From positions 6,572,001 to 6,636,000 of the forward strand of contig CM034106.1 in the NCBI GenBank assembly GCA_019914945.1: 64,000 bases of DNA, given 5' to 3'. Each line of letters begins with the position of its first letter. The first letter of the stretch is position 1. The DNA is from Typha latifolia (lineage: Eukaryota; Streptophyta; Magnoliopsida; Poales; Typhaceae). Position numbers and translations under genes: made by a program. Under the pieces are notes generated by a model. It saw only the letters and a list, made by a program, of their open reading frames with translations. It ran no database searches and was not told the DNA's origin. Shown piece by piece: positions 10,241 to 22,079 of the stretch.

Positions 10241-10776
10241 TTCTCTCCTAAGTTGAAACTTGAGTTGACTATATCACTCAGCTTTGCATATAACTCATCA
10301 AATGTCTCATTCTCCTTCATACGTAGAGTTTCAAAACTAGTAGTCAACCTCTGAAGTTTAGAAATTTTTACAGCCATAGTTCCTTCGTGAGTAGTTTCTA
10401 AGATCGTTCAAGCTTCTTTTGCTATCTCACAAGTAGAAATTCTTCTAAATTATTCCGAGAAAACACAACTAAAAATTGCATTTATTGCCTTGCTATATTC
10501 CATCCAACTTTTTTATAATCTATCCTATCCCATGACTCTATCAGTTTTTCAGCAAGTTTATCATCCACCATGTACATTGGTGGACTCCAACCGTTCACAA
10601 CGGCAAATCATACTAGCTCGTCTATAGACTTCAAGTAAGCTCTCATCCTAGCTTTCCAATATCCATAATTTGATCCATCTAGAATAGGAGGTCTAATAGA
10701 CGATGGTCCATCTCTATAAAAATCCATGCCTATCTGATCTCTCTCTATGGGTGAGAGAACTTGCTCTGATACCAAT
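10241..10776 (-). pseudogene. copia-1 gag, truncated
   Basis: The N-terminal frame reads RPPILDGSNYGYWKARMRAY (about 10700-10640), the start of copia capsid (UBN2-type). Fragments of the middle of gag (FETLRMKENETFDELYAKL-like) follow in other frames down to 10250. The nucleocapsid knuckle is absent. Several stops and frame changes are visible. Confidence 0.8.
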
Positions 10777-11763
10777 TGAAAAACCCCAAGATACAAATAT
10801 GTATCTAAATACTAGGCAATGATATCACTCGTTCGCTTAAGTAAAAGTCTGAAGAAATATTAAAAACGAAAGCAGAGATGAATGCCAAGATTTTAACGTG
10901 GAAAAACTCAAACGTGAAAAAAACCACGGATCCAACCTCGGATCAAAACCAATCACTAGGATAGTAGCAGTTACAAGACTCACTCACAAAACAACCTGTC
11001 GATCTAAACGACTTTGTTACTCTCAGTGTTGCTCGCTATAACCCACGATTCACTACTTCTCATGATTGATGTCCAACCTCAGTAACCCTCGAGATTGATT
11101 TTTCATCTAGATAGCCCTTAAGACGAAAGATTAAACTTTTTAGAAGAGTAGGACCTTGTTAGTTGAAGAACCGATGTAACCTCAAGAAGTCTCCTTCAAT
11201 AATGCTTCTTCAACACCCCTAGAGTTAGAGCATCACAATCCTTATATATGATCTCCAAGATAGAATCAAATCCAAGTCTTATCCGAACTCACAAAAGTCC
11301 AAGAATATCAAACTTCGTTAGTACGTTCGAACGCGGCCCGGTTGCGTTCGTACGGCCTGACTTGATCTCAGGTGCGTTCAAACGGACCCAAGTGCATTCG
11401 AACATGACAGCTTGAACTTTTCAGGTTGCGTTGAACGCGTTTGTTAACGCTGCTCTCGGTCTGTGTGAACGCATGTATCCGCGTTCGAGCGTGTTTGTGA
11501 ACACAGCTCTCGGTTTGTGTGAATGCAAGTACCCGCGTTCGAACGCGTTTGTGAATGCAACTCTCGGTCTGTGTGAATGCGTGAGCCCGTGTTCGAACTC
11601 GCTGTGAACGTGGTGTGAACGCGATATGAACTCATAAACTTTTCTCCAATAATGTTGCAATTCTTCAAACTAGAGATTTTCTAGACTTGTATAAAGCTCA
11701 TATACATGTAAAAATACACTTTGAATATTTTGTACACAATTGACAACAATTAAAAACCTAACA
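10777..11763 (-). repeat. copia-1 5' LTR
   Basis: The 987-bp LTR has the same ends as the 3' copy. Its TTCGAA minisatellite (about 11325-11612) shows more C-to-T and G-to-A decay than the 3' copy. A TATA-like TATATAAGG lies at about 11241-11250 (minus strand). Confidence 0.9.
11325..11612 (-). repeat. TTCGAA minisatellite in copia-1 5' LTR
   Basis: Units of about 54 bp carry GCGTTCGAACGC and decayed forms such as GCGTTCGAGCGT and GTGTTCGAACTC, in the same relative place as in the 3' LTR. Confidence 0.85.
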
Positions 11764-11989
11764 ATAATAATAATATATAAATAATAAATAAATAAACAAG
11801 ACAAAAAGAAAGAAATAAAAAAAATATTGGTATTGCGTGGCACGAGCTCGTGCCATGCAAATGTTGGGCGCACGTTGAGGGCGCCACGTGCGCCCACAAC
11901 CGCCATCCCAATCAACTGGGCCGGGCTAGCTAGCTGCGGCGGGCCCCGCTGCCGCCGCAACTGTGGCCCTTCCCCTCCTTCACCGCCTC

Positions 11990-12530
11990 TCTCTCTCTCT
12001 AAATCTCTCCCTCTCTTTTTATTTCTCGCCCTCACATATTCTCTCTCTCTCTCTCGTTAGCGCCGGCCTACCGCCGTTGCCACCACTGCCGCACCTCCCC
12101 CCTCACCGCCTATCTCTCTCTCCCTCTTTATAGGTCTCTCTCCAACTCTCTCTAACTCTCTCTCACTCTCACTCTCTCTTACTCTCTTCTCTTTCTCAAT
12201 CACCTCTCTCTCTCTCGAGCTCTCTCTTTCTCTCCTTCGCCGACGCTAGCCTACCGCCGCCGTCACTGTCGTCGCCGCTGCAACACCACCCTCACCATCT
12301 CTCTCTATAGCTCTCTCTCTCTCTAAGACTCGTTCTCTCTCTCTTACCCTCCTCTCTCTCCCAATCACCTCTCTCTCTCTCACTCTCTCTTTCTCTCCTT
12401 CTCTTATCGACACTGGCCTGCCGTTGTCTCCGTCGTCACCGTTGCCGTCGCCACCGCTACAGCCAAGGTGAGCCTCCCTCCCTTCCCTTCTCTTCTTCTC
12501 CTTCTTCTTCTTCTTCTTCTTCTTCCTTTC
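11990..12530 (+). repeat. CT-rich / TTC microsatellite tract of LTR copy A
   Basis: Runs of CTCTCT interleaved with CCGCCG blocks are followed by a TTC run at about 12495-12525. The same tract occurs at the equivalent place in copies B (as GA on this strand), C and E, so it belongs to the LTR family. Confidence 0.8.
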
Positions 12531-14667
12531 CTCTACTTCTTTTTCCTATGTTCGTTTTACCTTCTCTGGTAATAAAACACATGTGTAAATTACTTATGTT
12601 ATTTAGTTAATCTAAATTAGATTTTTAGTTTAATTTTTCAAGAATAGATATATTTAGTAACATGGTAAGTGTAATTAGTGTAATTTCAGTTAATTATAAT
12701 TATAAATATTTGTACATAAATATATTTTTAACTTCATATATTTTTATTAGATTAATACATGTCTTTATAATTAGGTATATATATATATATGTACAACTTA
12801 TTATACATTATTATGCATGTAATATAATAGTAGGCTTACTTAATATTTATATTACATGATTAAGTAAATATTATTTTATATGAAACTCTTAATTTGTTTA
12901 GTAAGGGTAGTAGTGACAAAATAATTAAAGTATAATTATATAATATTATAAAATATATGTGCTTGTATTTTAAATTATATTATTGTACATGAAGCTCTTT
13001 TACGTTTTTTTTATCAAAAGAGATTGACTATTATATACTTAATATATAATTAGCAAACTATGGTTTTATAAATAAATCTACAATTAGAATAATAACATAC
13101 TAATATTATTATAATTAAATATATGATATAGATCAAATTATTTAATAAAAACAAAATAAGAAATTTTAAACCTAATAAATCATCATATGTTACACAAACG
13201 GATCCCGATTGGATAAATAACTAACTTTATATTACTTAAACAATTTCAGATCACAACCCCCTTATTTGAGACCCCGTGGACCTTGCTAGTGATTTGTGAT
13301 GATTGATCGATGGACATGAGGGATATGTGTATTGGGTCTTCTGATCAGACAGTGAGTAGTCTTATCCCCTAAACGCCTTTCTTAAATTAGGATATATTAT
13401 ATATTATGTATTTGCATGTTTAGCCTCCAGCATGATTATATGACTTATCTAAAGATGATTACAATTGAGCATATTTTTATCATGCATCTAATTAGGCTGA
13501 TCTTGGATATGAGTATGATGATGATAAATATGGATGATGAGAGATGAATATATTGTTATAATGTTATGTCCAGATGATATGTAGCACAAGTATGCATGTA
13601 ATAGATTAGCATGAGTATGCATGTGTTGACTACATGATCGGAGACTATATTGCATTAGTTTTCTCTTGATTTCTATTCCACCTAAATTCCTATTATGCAT
13701 TGACTTGTTATTGTACTGGATATATGCATATGATCTGTCATTTAGAAGGAAAGCATGAAATATGATTGATAGGATAGTTGATAGAAAGCGTGAGAATACC
13801 CGAGTGGGCGGGAGGGTTAGGACGCGCTTGGTAGATGATTAATCGCTCGACATAGTCGCGATCTTGTGGCCATACATCCGAGGTCGTTAGTTTGTGTGTG
13901 CAGTAGATATTCAGACACATGCTGTTCGCCAGGGCATATGTGACGAGTTATCCTCACGAGATTTCTATTAGCTAGAAGGGTGTCTGGTCTGGATGGATGT
14001 TGACACCCAAAGTGGATGGCAGGGTATAGTTATATTTGAGATAGTCCCTACGGATGGCAAAGTATGTTCTGAGCCTTCGGGCATGATGTTGAGACCGGAT
14101 ATTAGGTGTTGACTGTACGTAGTGGTCTAGTATGATTATGACATATAGAGCTGACATTAATGACTGAGATGTTGAGAACTGCATATGATTTTATTCTCAT
14201 CTGAATACTTGATTATCAAATGATCAATTTACATCATATATGGTTGCATTTGATATCATAGCATGGTCATAGACGGCATGCATCATGTGTCATATTTGAG
14301 AGAGAGTTATGATGATACTATGACATGGAGATTATTTATACATTGTCGAAGATTATATATTTTATCAGTTATGACATGTTATCTACTTTTCATTTATAAA
14401 TTATTGATAAAACATTCATATACTCATTCATGACATGATGCTCTTTCGATTCATATTATTCAAGTACATGATTTACTCTCTGTTTGACATCACTAATTCG
14501 GGGTATGGTCTATTTACTGAGCCTTTTGCTCATGACTCTCTTATTTTTTTTCTAACCCCCTTAGATATGTGGTACGTGATAGCGATTTGAGATATCTTGA
14601 GGAGATATTTTAGAACGAGGATGAGGTGAGCTATAGATGTGAGATGGTATAGAAGATGGTTTGACCA

Positions 14668-15640
14668 ACTACTCTGCTCACGGTAAGAACTCCAACTATC
14701 GTCTTGGCATCTCTCCAACAAAGCACCTCAAGTACTACTCAATGCCTGAATTGATCACCTCGATTTAGCCATTCGTCTGTGGATGGTAGGCCGAATTGAA
14801 GTTCAATCGAGTCCATTACAATATGAAAAACTCCGTCCAAAAATCACTTATAAATACACGATCACGATCCGAGACAATCGTGTGTGGCATGCCATATAAT
14901 CGGGCAACATCTCTAACAAAAATTTCAACCACCGACTTGGTTGAAAACGGATGTGACAATGCCGAAAAGTGTGCATACTTGCTCAATTTGTCAACCACCA
15001 TAAAGATAACAGAATAATTACGTACTAGCGAAATACCCTCTATGAAATCCATATAAATGTCTTCCCAAATACGGTTCAATATAGGTAAAGGCTGAAGTAA
15101 TCCGGCCGGTTTCAATGTGGTTGCCTTAGCTCTTTGACAAACTTTGCAAGCACGGTCAAAACTTCTCACATCCCGCCTCAATCTTGGCGACGTGCAACTC
15201 TGAGATATCCTCCTATAAGTCCTCAAGACACCCTCATGACCAGCCTCTGGAGTTTGGTGGAAGTGCTCCAACAATTTCTACTGTAATTCATCATTTGCTG
15301 GCAATCAAATGCATCCGCGGTCCAAAAGCAAACCGCATCGGTTCTCCAACTCTGGATGGCGCTTCGGATCATCCATCACCTCCTGCAATAATCTCAAAAA
15401 TATATGTGTTAGATATACATGCAGTTCGTCAAGGAAGGGAAAGGTTGGAGAAGAATAGGCTGCAAGCTCGGCAGTATTCGGTTGGCACGATAGTGCATCC
15501 GCCGCTCTATTTTCCGTTCCCTTTTTATATTGAATTTCATAATCATACCCCAATAATTTTGTGACCCATCTCTGCTGTGCTGGAGTGTGTATACGCTATC
15601 CCATAAAGTATGGAAGGCTTCTTTGATCAGTTGGTAGCGC
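14668..15640 (-). pseudogene. G1 RNase H tail and integrase, disrupted
   Basis: Minus-strand frames give TDQRSLPYFMG (RNase H end), GYDYEIQYKKGTENRAADALS, then the integrase zinc finger HFHQTPEAGHEGVLRTYRRI...CKVCQRAK and the catalytic core with WEDIYMDFIEGI and MPHTIVSDRDRVF. It continues NSAYHPQTNG-like to 14668, where copy A interrupts, and resumes at 4725. The RT domain that should precede is missing. In-frame stops (for example at the W of LPWAEWSY) are mostly G-to-A changes. Confidence 0.85.
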
Positions 15641-15765
15641 TAAAATGGGTTCCGTCATCATTACTCTTTGGTCACTCCTCATTCTACAATGAACTCTTTG
15701 GTGAAGTCCGGTAGTGCTAAAACGGGTTCCGTCATCATTACTCTTTGGTCGCTCCTCAGCTACTC
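15640..15765. repeat. Short tandem duplication at a deletion junction
   Basis: A segment containing GGGTTCCGTCATCATTACTC occurs twice, about 80 bp apart, with the surrounding GCTAAAA and TTTGGTCRCTCCT also repeated. It sits exactly where protease/RT sequence is missing, between RNase H and gag-end sequence. Confidence 0.7.
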
Positions 15766-17001
15766 CTCCTAGCTGTCCAACCACACCCTCATCTTCATCT
15801 GCAATCTCATCCTCAACCTCCTCCAATCCGTCGATTAGCATCACTGATCCAGTGGCGGCGGGTTCATGGGAGTGGACTCGCGTCGTGGGGTCGATGGTGC
15901 GTTCTCGTTCGCCGTGGCTTCCCTTGTCACTCATAATTCTCGCATCATCTCCATCATCATCTGGTTGTTGATGGCCATTTATTCGGAAAGAGACCTCGAC
16001 ATGGCTTGAACACTAGGTTCTTCTGTATTCCGATTTGATCGGGCAGTTTCGCAGGTGGAAGTCCTCGCAACCGTTTCCCTCTCCTCTATTGGGAGAATCT
16101 CTTCTTCCTCATCTCGCTCTGCAGCCATGGCTCTGGTGGTCGTCATAGGAAGCGCGTGTCCGAGGAATGGTGGCTCTGATACCAGCTTGATATGATCTCC
16201 CCTTTTTAGGCCAATGTTCGATATATTCCGATTTTCAGATCTGGACAGGATCTGATATGGAACTTGGAAAATAGATTCCAAAAGATGCTACTGTTGGATC
16301 AATGTGATATTTTGATATATTGTATCCCCGAAAAAGAGCTTTCCAACAAATCAAGTTTTAGTGAATCGGATGTGGGGATCTCGAGATATCGTTGGATTAG
16401 TGGACAAACATCAAGGGGTCTGTCTTAGGATCCATGGATGGAGGCACGAGATCCTAGATGATGGTAGATGGTGGTGGACCGACATTAATGGGTTGGCATC
16501 GGTGAATAAGTGGTGGTGGAAGGGTTATGGGTGATGGAAGGGTTAGGGCAAGTGCGGGATAGATTGGAAGAAGGGGGAGGCGTGGGCCACCCCTAAGAGA
16601 CTAGGGTGATTGGCCGGTCGAGTGAGGTTAGAAGTGGCGTCACCGGAGATCGAGAGAACAGGAGAGAAGAAGACGAAAGAGACAAGGCAAAATACTCAAT
16701 TCATCAATAATGACTCCATGGTTGCCATCCACACTTTTAGAGGCTAACCAAACAATTCAAAAATAACCCTAAATAGTACATTTTCGCCGACCATGTTCGA
16801 ACATGCTCGATCGCGTTCGAACGCACAATTTTTTGGCACTTCTCTAGATTTGCGAACGTGATGCAGGCGTTCGCAAGCATTCACAAGTGTGTTCGAACGC
16901 ACTCCACCCGCGTTCTGCGTTCGAACGCAACATACATAAAACTTATTTTTTTTAAGAATTAAGCACTAAAATAAGAAACAAAGACACTCCTAAAGTGTAC
17001 C
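15700..17001 (-). mobile_element. Stump of gypsy element G3 (5' LTR, PBS, partial gag)
   Basis: On the minus strand the order is LTR (about 17001-16188), primer site TGGTATCAGAGCC (about 16172-16184), then a gag start (MTTTRAMAAERDEEEEILP, 16127 downward), then a deletion to the end of gag (GSVMLIDGLEEVEDEIADED). The LTR is related to those of G2 (shared GAGCTTTCCAACAAATC and GGATCCATGGATG) but unlike G2 carries a TTCGAA array. It splits G1 gag from G1 RNase H. The likeliest history is insertion of G3 into G1 gag followed by one deletion that removed the rest of G3 together with G1 gag-RT. Confidence 0.65.
16795..16940 (-). repeat. TTCGAA array in G3 LTR
   Basis: Palindromes at about 16796, 16814, 16890 and 16929, with the AACGTGATGCAGGCGTTCGC spacer also seen in G1 LTRs, lie 60-205 bp from the LTR 5' end. 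Confidence 0.85.
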
Positions 17002-17004
17002 TAT

Positions 17005-18051
17005 GCTCGAGACGACATCGGTGAAGTCCGCTTGTATCTCCTCTTGCAGCTCTAAAATAAATGTGCTCATCAATGTCGGTTCGGGCCAAGGTAGCTCACA
17101 ATGATTACTAACTCTTTCAAATTCTGCTTGGTACTCCAATACGGTCATCCTCTAAACTATCTTGTCTAATGTGGTAGTAAAATCTTCATATACTGTTGTC
17201 CCAAATTTGAGTGTAATCGTCCTACAAAAGTCAACCCATTCGATAAATCCTCCACCATGAATAACCGATCTATACTAATGTAATGCCGTTCCTTGGAGGT
17301 GAAAGCTTGCCATCTGGACATTTGTATCCTCCGTTGTCCCTTGACAATCAAAATATTGTTCAACTTGAAACACCCAATCTGTTAGATCACCGCCTTAAAA
17401 TTTTGGAAAGTTCAAGCGTGCGGTTCTCCCCCGAATAGTATTGTTGGGTTCATGAAGAATCCTTGGTTCAAGTTTGAACCTTTGTGCATGTTGATCTCCT
17501 TATCTAAATCCTCGAGCACGTCCATCACCATCTTCGAATGGATCAACCTCATCCTCAAAGTGTCAATCTTTCTCATCGATGAAGCACACCTGTGCCACAC
17601 GCCTCTCGAGTTCCACCACCGCGGGTCTTGGGATTTGTAACGGAGGTGGGGGATGATGTGTAGGCATAGGTAAGAGGGGATCATTGACACTAACATTTCG
17701 CACCTGGACCTGTGGGGTATCGGATCGGTGTGGTTCCATCGCTGGTCCTTCTTGAGGTACCGATCTTCGTCGAGGAGATGATGAAGTTGATCATTTCATG
17801 ACATATTCCTTTAGATTATTGTGATCCTTTTGTATCGCATCAACTCTATGCAATAATGTTAGGAACATGCCCCTAAGTTCATCCGTCAAGCCCATATTCA
17901 CACCCATGGACGTTGGTTGACTCGGTCCTGCCGTGGTCGCTCCAAATGAATCGACCTCACAGTTAGGATTATCGTGGGTTGAGTCTTCCCTTATCGGTGT
18001 GCTCTCCATTGGTCTCCTTGTTGATGTCATCTTCCTTGTTTCCACCATTAA
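17005..18051 (-). pseudogene. G1 gag, N-terminal two thirds
   Basis: The frame opens at 18048 (MVETRKMTSTRR) with GLTDELRGMFLTLLHRVDAI, then a Pro-rich stretch and the retrotransposon gag domain: TARLNFPKF, GGDLTDWVFQVEQYFD, MASF near HYISIDRL. Several frameshifts break it. It is cut at about 17002 by the G3 LTR, before any zinc knuckle. Confidence 0.8.
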
Positions 18052-18087
18052 TGGAGGTGTGAGGTTCTTCTGGCTTTGATATTAAAT

Positions 18088-18897
18088 TGATGAGTTATGG
18101 TATCAAAAAGTCGGCTACGGAACAATTCCTTTAAGATATGATATTCTCCCGTAGTCAAAAAATTATGAAACTAATTGAATTAGATTCATAACTTCCTAAT
18201 CTATAACTTTCGTATTTACACCCTTCGCAGATTCAAACTACAACAGAGGCAAAAATATGGAATAATATGGGTGATGGTGGTAGTGACGGATGGAGTGGAT
18301 GTTAGGGTTATGGATGGGTATGGAGATAAAGATGGATGATCGATGTGATGAAGGGATATAGACGAAGAGAACGAAGTGGTTGAGATCTCAAAGAAGAGGG
18401 GTGGCTCGATAGACGAGGGAGATTAGAAGTTATGAGAAACCTTGACAACAATAGAGCTAGAAGGATGGTGAAGAGAGAGGAGTGAGAGAGTCTAGAGAGA
18501 AGATAGGAGGCAAGAATTCAATAATTCAATAGCATAATAAATTTGGCTGCCATCCACATATTTATGGAGGCTAGCCAACAAGTCCTAAAACAATAAGTAA
18601 CCCTAATTCTAGAGGATTCCCACCGATCACGTTTGAACGCGCCCGATCGCGTTTAAACGCACAAAAGACGTTCTCTATATGTGCGAACTCGATGAGGGCG
18701 TTCGAATGCGGCGTTCAAACTCGCCCAATCGCGTTCGAACGCATTTTTCACGTTCTTTGTATTTGCGAACTGATGCAGGTGTTCGCAAGGTCATTCGAAC
18801 GCGACCCCTCCTGCGTTCGAATGCGACCTACAAAAATTTTATTTTAATAAAAATAAATAACTAATGCAATAAGAAAAGATCCTAATTAAGTGTATTA
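18088..18897 (-). repeat. G1 5' LTR
   Basis: The 810-bp partner of 2421-4043 is aligned over the GGTGACGGATGGAGTGGATG and GCTGCCATCCACATATTTAT segments. The minus-strand end TGTATCA is mutated to TGTATTA at 18891-18897. A TTCGAA array lies at about 18626-18832. The TATA region (CATATTTATGGAGG) has one change from that in the 3' LTR. Confidence 0.85.
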
Positions 18898-19472
18898 GCC
18901 CCGTCGTCGCCGCAGTCGCAATCCTTCCCACCGTCTCTCCTTCTCTCTCGCTCTAAGTCCCCCTCTCTCCCACCCACTCTCCTCTCTCTCTTAATCTCTA
19001 TTTTCCTCTCTGCCACCACGACGGCCAAGGCGATCTCTCTCATCCTCTCTTTCTTCCTCTCGGGTTGGCTAGCTCCTCCCCTCTTCTCTCTCCTCTCTTC
19101 TTTCTCTCTCTCTCTCTCTCACTCTCTCTATCTTTCTTCATCATTCTCTCGGCTTAGTCGAACTAGAGCCGCCGGTGAAAGGCCGGTCGTTGGCTGGCCA
19201 GCAGCGGCCGAGCCCCTCTCCGTAGGCCTAGATCCCCTCCCTGCCCTTCTCTTCTCTTTTTTCTCCTTTCTTCTTCTCTTCTTCCTCTTCAATCTTCTTT
19301 TTCTCCTTGCTGCAATGCTGCTGGGCTCGCCCCAACACTATAGTAGGCAGTGCTTGGATTTTTCTTTTTGTATTTATTTTCTTTTAATTATGTATTCATT
19401 TTTAGTTAATACAACTAGATTATTTAGACATTAATTATTTTAATTAATATATACATATATTCATTGATATGC
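18898..19472 (+). mobile_element. ~3 kb LTR family copy E, continued
   Basis: The segment begins with the duplicated GCCCC and continues copy E. It has a CT tract, then GAGAGGCCGGTCG / GGCTGGCCAGCAGCGGC-like wording matching copy C near 44005, a TTC-rich run and AT-rich DNA. It is cut at about 19473 by another G1-type LTR. The rest of copy E is not found further right. Confidence 0.6.
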
Positions 19473-19824
19473 TGATAGGCTACGGAATGATCCCTTCAAG
19501 ATATGGATTTATTATAGGAAACAATCCGTGCAATTAAGAAAAAATATTTACCAAATATTCTCCCGTAGTCATAAAATTATGAAACAAAGTTGGATCGATC
19601 CGTAACTTCCCGATCTACATCTTTTGTATTTATGCCCATCGTAGATTCTAATTGAAACTAGGATGAGAATATGATATAGTGCGTATGATGGTGGTGGTGA
19701 CGGGTGGAGCAGCTATTAGGGTTATGGATGATAATGGAGATCAGGGTGGATGGTTGATATAGGTAAGGGATAAAGACGAAGGGGAAGAAGTGGTCGAGAT
19801 CCCAAAGAAGAGGGAGGACTTGAC
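19473..19824 (-). repeat. Truncated G1-type LTR (3' end part)
   Basis: TGATAGGCTACGGAATGATC matches the starts of the solo LTR at 25121 and of the G1 LTRs. The similarity (GGTGGTGACGGGTGGAG, GATAAAGACGAAGG) continues to 19824 and then stops abruptly, before the TATA and array would be reached. Confidence 0.7.
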
Positions 19825-20180
19825 TGATACATTTAGTTAGGGTCTTTTCTTATTGCATTAATTATTTATTTTTATTAAAATAAAATTCTTGTAGGTCGCG
19901 TTCGAACACGGAAGAGGTCGCGTTCGAACGCCCTTGTGAACACCTGCATTATGTTCGCAAAAACAGAGAACGCAAAATGTGCATTCAAACGTGCATCAGG
20001 TTCGCAAAAACAGAGAATGCAAAATGTGCATTCAAACATGGTCCGGGGCATTCGAACGCCTGCATCGCGTTCGCACATATAGAGAACGCCTTTTGTATGT
20101 TCGAACGTGATCGTAACATGGAGTACATATGTCAATAACGGGCAAGCATAGTCCAATAGGATTAGGGTTAGTTTACCCAT
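19825..20180 (+). repeat. G1-type LTR fragment in opposite orientation
   Basis: From TGATACATTTAG the sequence is the reverse complement of the G1 LTR 5' end (TTGCATTAATTATTTATTTT, then the TTCGAA array at about 19895-20115). It therefore abuts the preceding fragment head to head. The boundary with the next repeat, near 20180, is not sharp. Confidence 0.65.
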
Positions 20181-22020
20181 TCTTTATGCATGATACGCCT
20201 CCTAACATAGGTCCTCAAGAGAAGGTAGACCCTAGTGGTAGAATCGCCTGCCCATAACCCAGCGAACAGTATGATCGGTCGTCTACCCTACAGACTAAGG
20301 ACCCTAGTTGTAAGCCCCACACCGAGGTCGGTACCGCACATCGGTATGACCCCTCCGAACGCACGGCTCCACATCATCGCCCCATAGTGTGGAAATTTCA
20401 TGAGCCATCACTCATAGATGCCTTTACCCTGCGTCATCAGGTACTGCTAGGTCTATGTCATCCTACCCTTATTTTTTATTTTAAGCACCATTAAGGGGTA
20501 GATTATCATCGATCGATAGTAAATCATCCATCGCCCGGTGAAACGACTGCTTGATTGTCTGGGATCCACAGACTGATACATCAAGCGTAGGCCCTACTAT
20601 ATATACTATAAAAATATCCCCCACCCAAAACCTTGGCTAGAGAGGTGTTGGGTATTGTGGAGACGTAGAATCATTCCCTTTCGGGTCTTGCACGTGTGTA
20701 GGTGTCATGATAAGGTAATTAAGTTTAGCATAACATAATAGTAAACATGGTTATCTAAGCATCCGGGACATCACATTAAATACGTAACAAATCATGTCAA
20801 GCAACGTACTAATTAGACAGGTTTTGCTAGAATGCAAAGATTAGCATGCCATAAATGATTATGCTATCACATCAAGTAATAAATCAAGAGTGGATAGACC
20901 ACTTGCCTAGATTTGCTAAAAAAGTCCCTAGCAGAGAGTGGTCTCCACCTAATCACGGTCGGCCCCGGGCTGAGCGCTAGTCACAGGGTGCTCTGCGACA
21001 GGATCACTAAGTCAGCACCAAAATCTTAAAAAAGATCTACTAGGAACAGTAAATAGAGATAAGTAGTATTAAATGCCCCAAACATGAGGTGAAGCCCAAG
21101 AAAGAAAAAGGCTCAAAAGATCCTATTGGGCTAGGCCAAGCCCAGCCCGCAGCCAGCGCTTGGGCTCAGGCTGGCCAGGCTTAGCCCGCAGCCCACGCTC
21201 GATCTAGCCAGGTCCAGCCCACTGCCAGCGCTCAAGCTGGCCAGGCCCAGCCCAGCGTGCGTGCCCTGGCTGGCCCAACCCAGCACAGAGTGGCACAACA
21301 CGCTCGAGGCGGGCGCGCTCGGGCTGGCCCAACACAGCTCGCGGCGGCATAACGCGCTCGGGCTAGCCTAAGCGGCTTAACCCGCTCGGGTCGACCGAGC
21401 CAGCCTAGGGGGTGCGCCCGGGCTGGTCGAGCCAGCTTGAGGCGGGCGCAACCGAGCTGGTGGCTCCTAGCCCGAGGCAGCCATGCGACCAAGCTGGTCA
21501 CCCAAAGGCCGTGGCGGGTTTGACGTGCTTGGCTTGTCGAGCCAGCTCGAGGTGAGCACGACCAAGTTGGTCGCACCCAGCCTGAGGTAGGCATGCTCGA
21601 GCTGGCGGGAGATGCTCAAGGCAAGAACGCCTTAGGCGTGCTTGCTGCACTCAGGCTGGGTCATTCCTAGCTAGAGCTGAGAAGGAGGGGGGGTACCACC
21701 TCCCCTCCTTCCTCCAGTCACCACCCCCCACCATGGGGGGGAGGGGGGCACCAAGGCCGGCGGTCCACCGTCGCTACCTTACTGAGGAAGGAAGGGCAGT
21801 GATGATGTGCAGTCCGAAGCATCGCGTCATCACCGGAGAGGAAAGAAAGACAAGGAGGAAGAGGGAGACTCACCGACGATGATAAGGACTACACTAGCCC
21901 TACTACGATGGCGATGATCACAGCGACGCTCAAAAAGGGAGGAGAGAAGGGTGGAAGGATGGGGCATGACGCCGAGCTCTTCTGGAAGGGGGGGAGAACA
22001 AATAAGGAGGGAGAGGGAGG

Positions 22021-22079
<59 letters not shown>

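Larger units (their letters stand above)
4810..11763 (-). mobile_element. Ty1-copia element copia-1 (Maximus/SIRE-like), internally deleted
   Basis: Two LTRs (4810-5804 and 10777-11763) are flanked by ATAAT at 4805-4809 and 11764-11768. The flank is AT-rich, so the duplication alone is modest evidence, but LTR ends TGTTAGG..TTTTTCA, the primer site (TTGGTATCAGAGCA, 10763-10776) and the polypurine tract AAAGGGGGAGAT (5805-5816) all fit. Minus-strand order is 5' LTR, gag, protease, GAG-pre-integrase, short integrase start, RT end, RNase H, long leader, ORF3, 3' LTR. The gag zinc knuckle, most of integrase and most of RT are deleted, so it could move only with help. Confidence 0.9.
4726..14667 (+). 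mobile_element. ~3 kb LTR family copy A, split by copia-1
   Basis: The segment starts TATAATAACCC (TG decayed to TA; compare TGTAATAACCC in copy B) and ends ...GACCA. The flanks are ACCAC (4721-4725) and ACTAC (14668-14672), a 5-bp duplication with one mismatch; removing the insert rejoins the G1 integrase codons exactly. Copia-1 splits it at 4809. Own length is about 2,980 bp. After the GC-rich start comes a long CT tract (about 11990-12525), then AT-rich DNA, then a block at 13250-14650 that is clearly shared with copies B and C (for example GTGAGTAGTCTTATCCCC). Relative to B and C the last few hundred bp are absent. No coding sequence is seen. Confidence 0.6.
2421..18897 (-). mobile_element. 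Ty3-gypsy chromovirus G1 (composite, heavily nested)
   Basis: The boundaries are set by two related LTRs (2421-4043 and 18088-18897) and a perfect 5-bp duplication GCCCC at 2416-2420 and 18898-18902. The element reads on the minus strand: 5' LTR on the right, decayed initiator-Met primer site at about 18071-18084, gag at 17005-18051, then RNase H, integrase and a chromodomain ending at about 4056. Protease and most of RT are missing. Three insertions sit inside: a hAT-like MITE in the 3' LTR, LTR copy A (with copia-1 inside) in integrase, and the stump of element G3 between gag and RNase H. Much of its 16.5 kb is therefore not its own. Confidence 0.85.

Noticed and set aside
4805..11768. ATAAT target duplication as decisive proof of the copia-1 boundaries
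   Set aside because: The insertion site is itself an AAT-rich run, so this match could arise by chance. I rely on the LTR ends, primer site and polypurine tract instead.
14816..15017. Plus-strand frames opposite integrase (14796-15017, 15184-15564)
   Set aside because: They are antisense shadows of the G1 integrase and RNase H coding strand.
21232..21594. 120-codon minus-strand frame rich in Pro, Ala and Arg
   Set aside because: GC-rich GCCCAGCC-type repeats give open frames on several strands. There is no domain, and it lies inside diverged LTR copy H.
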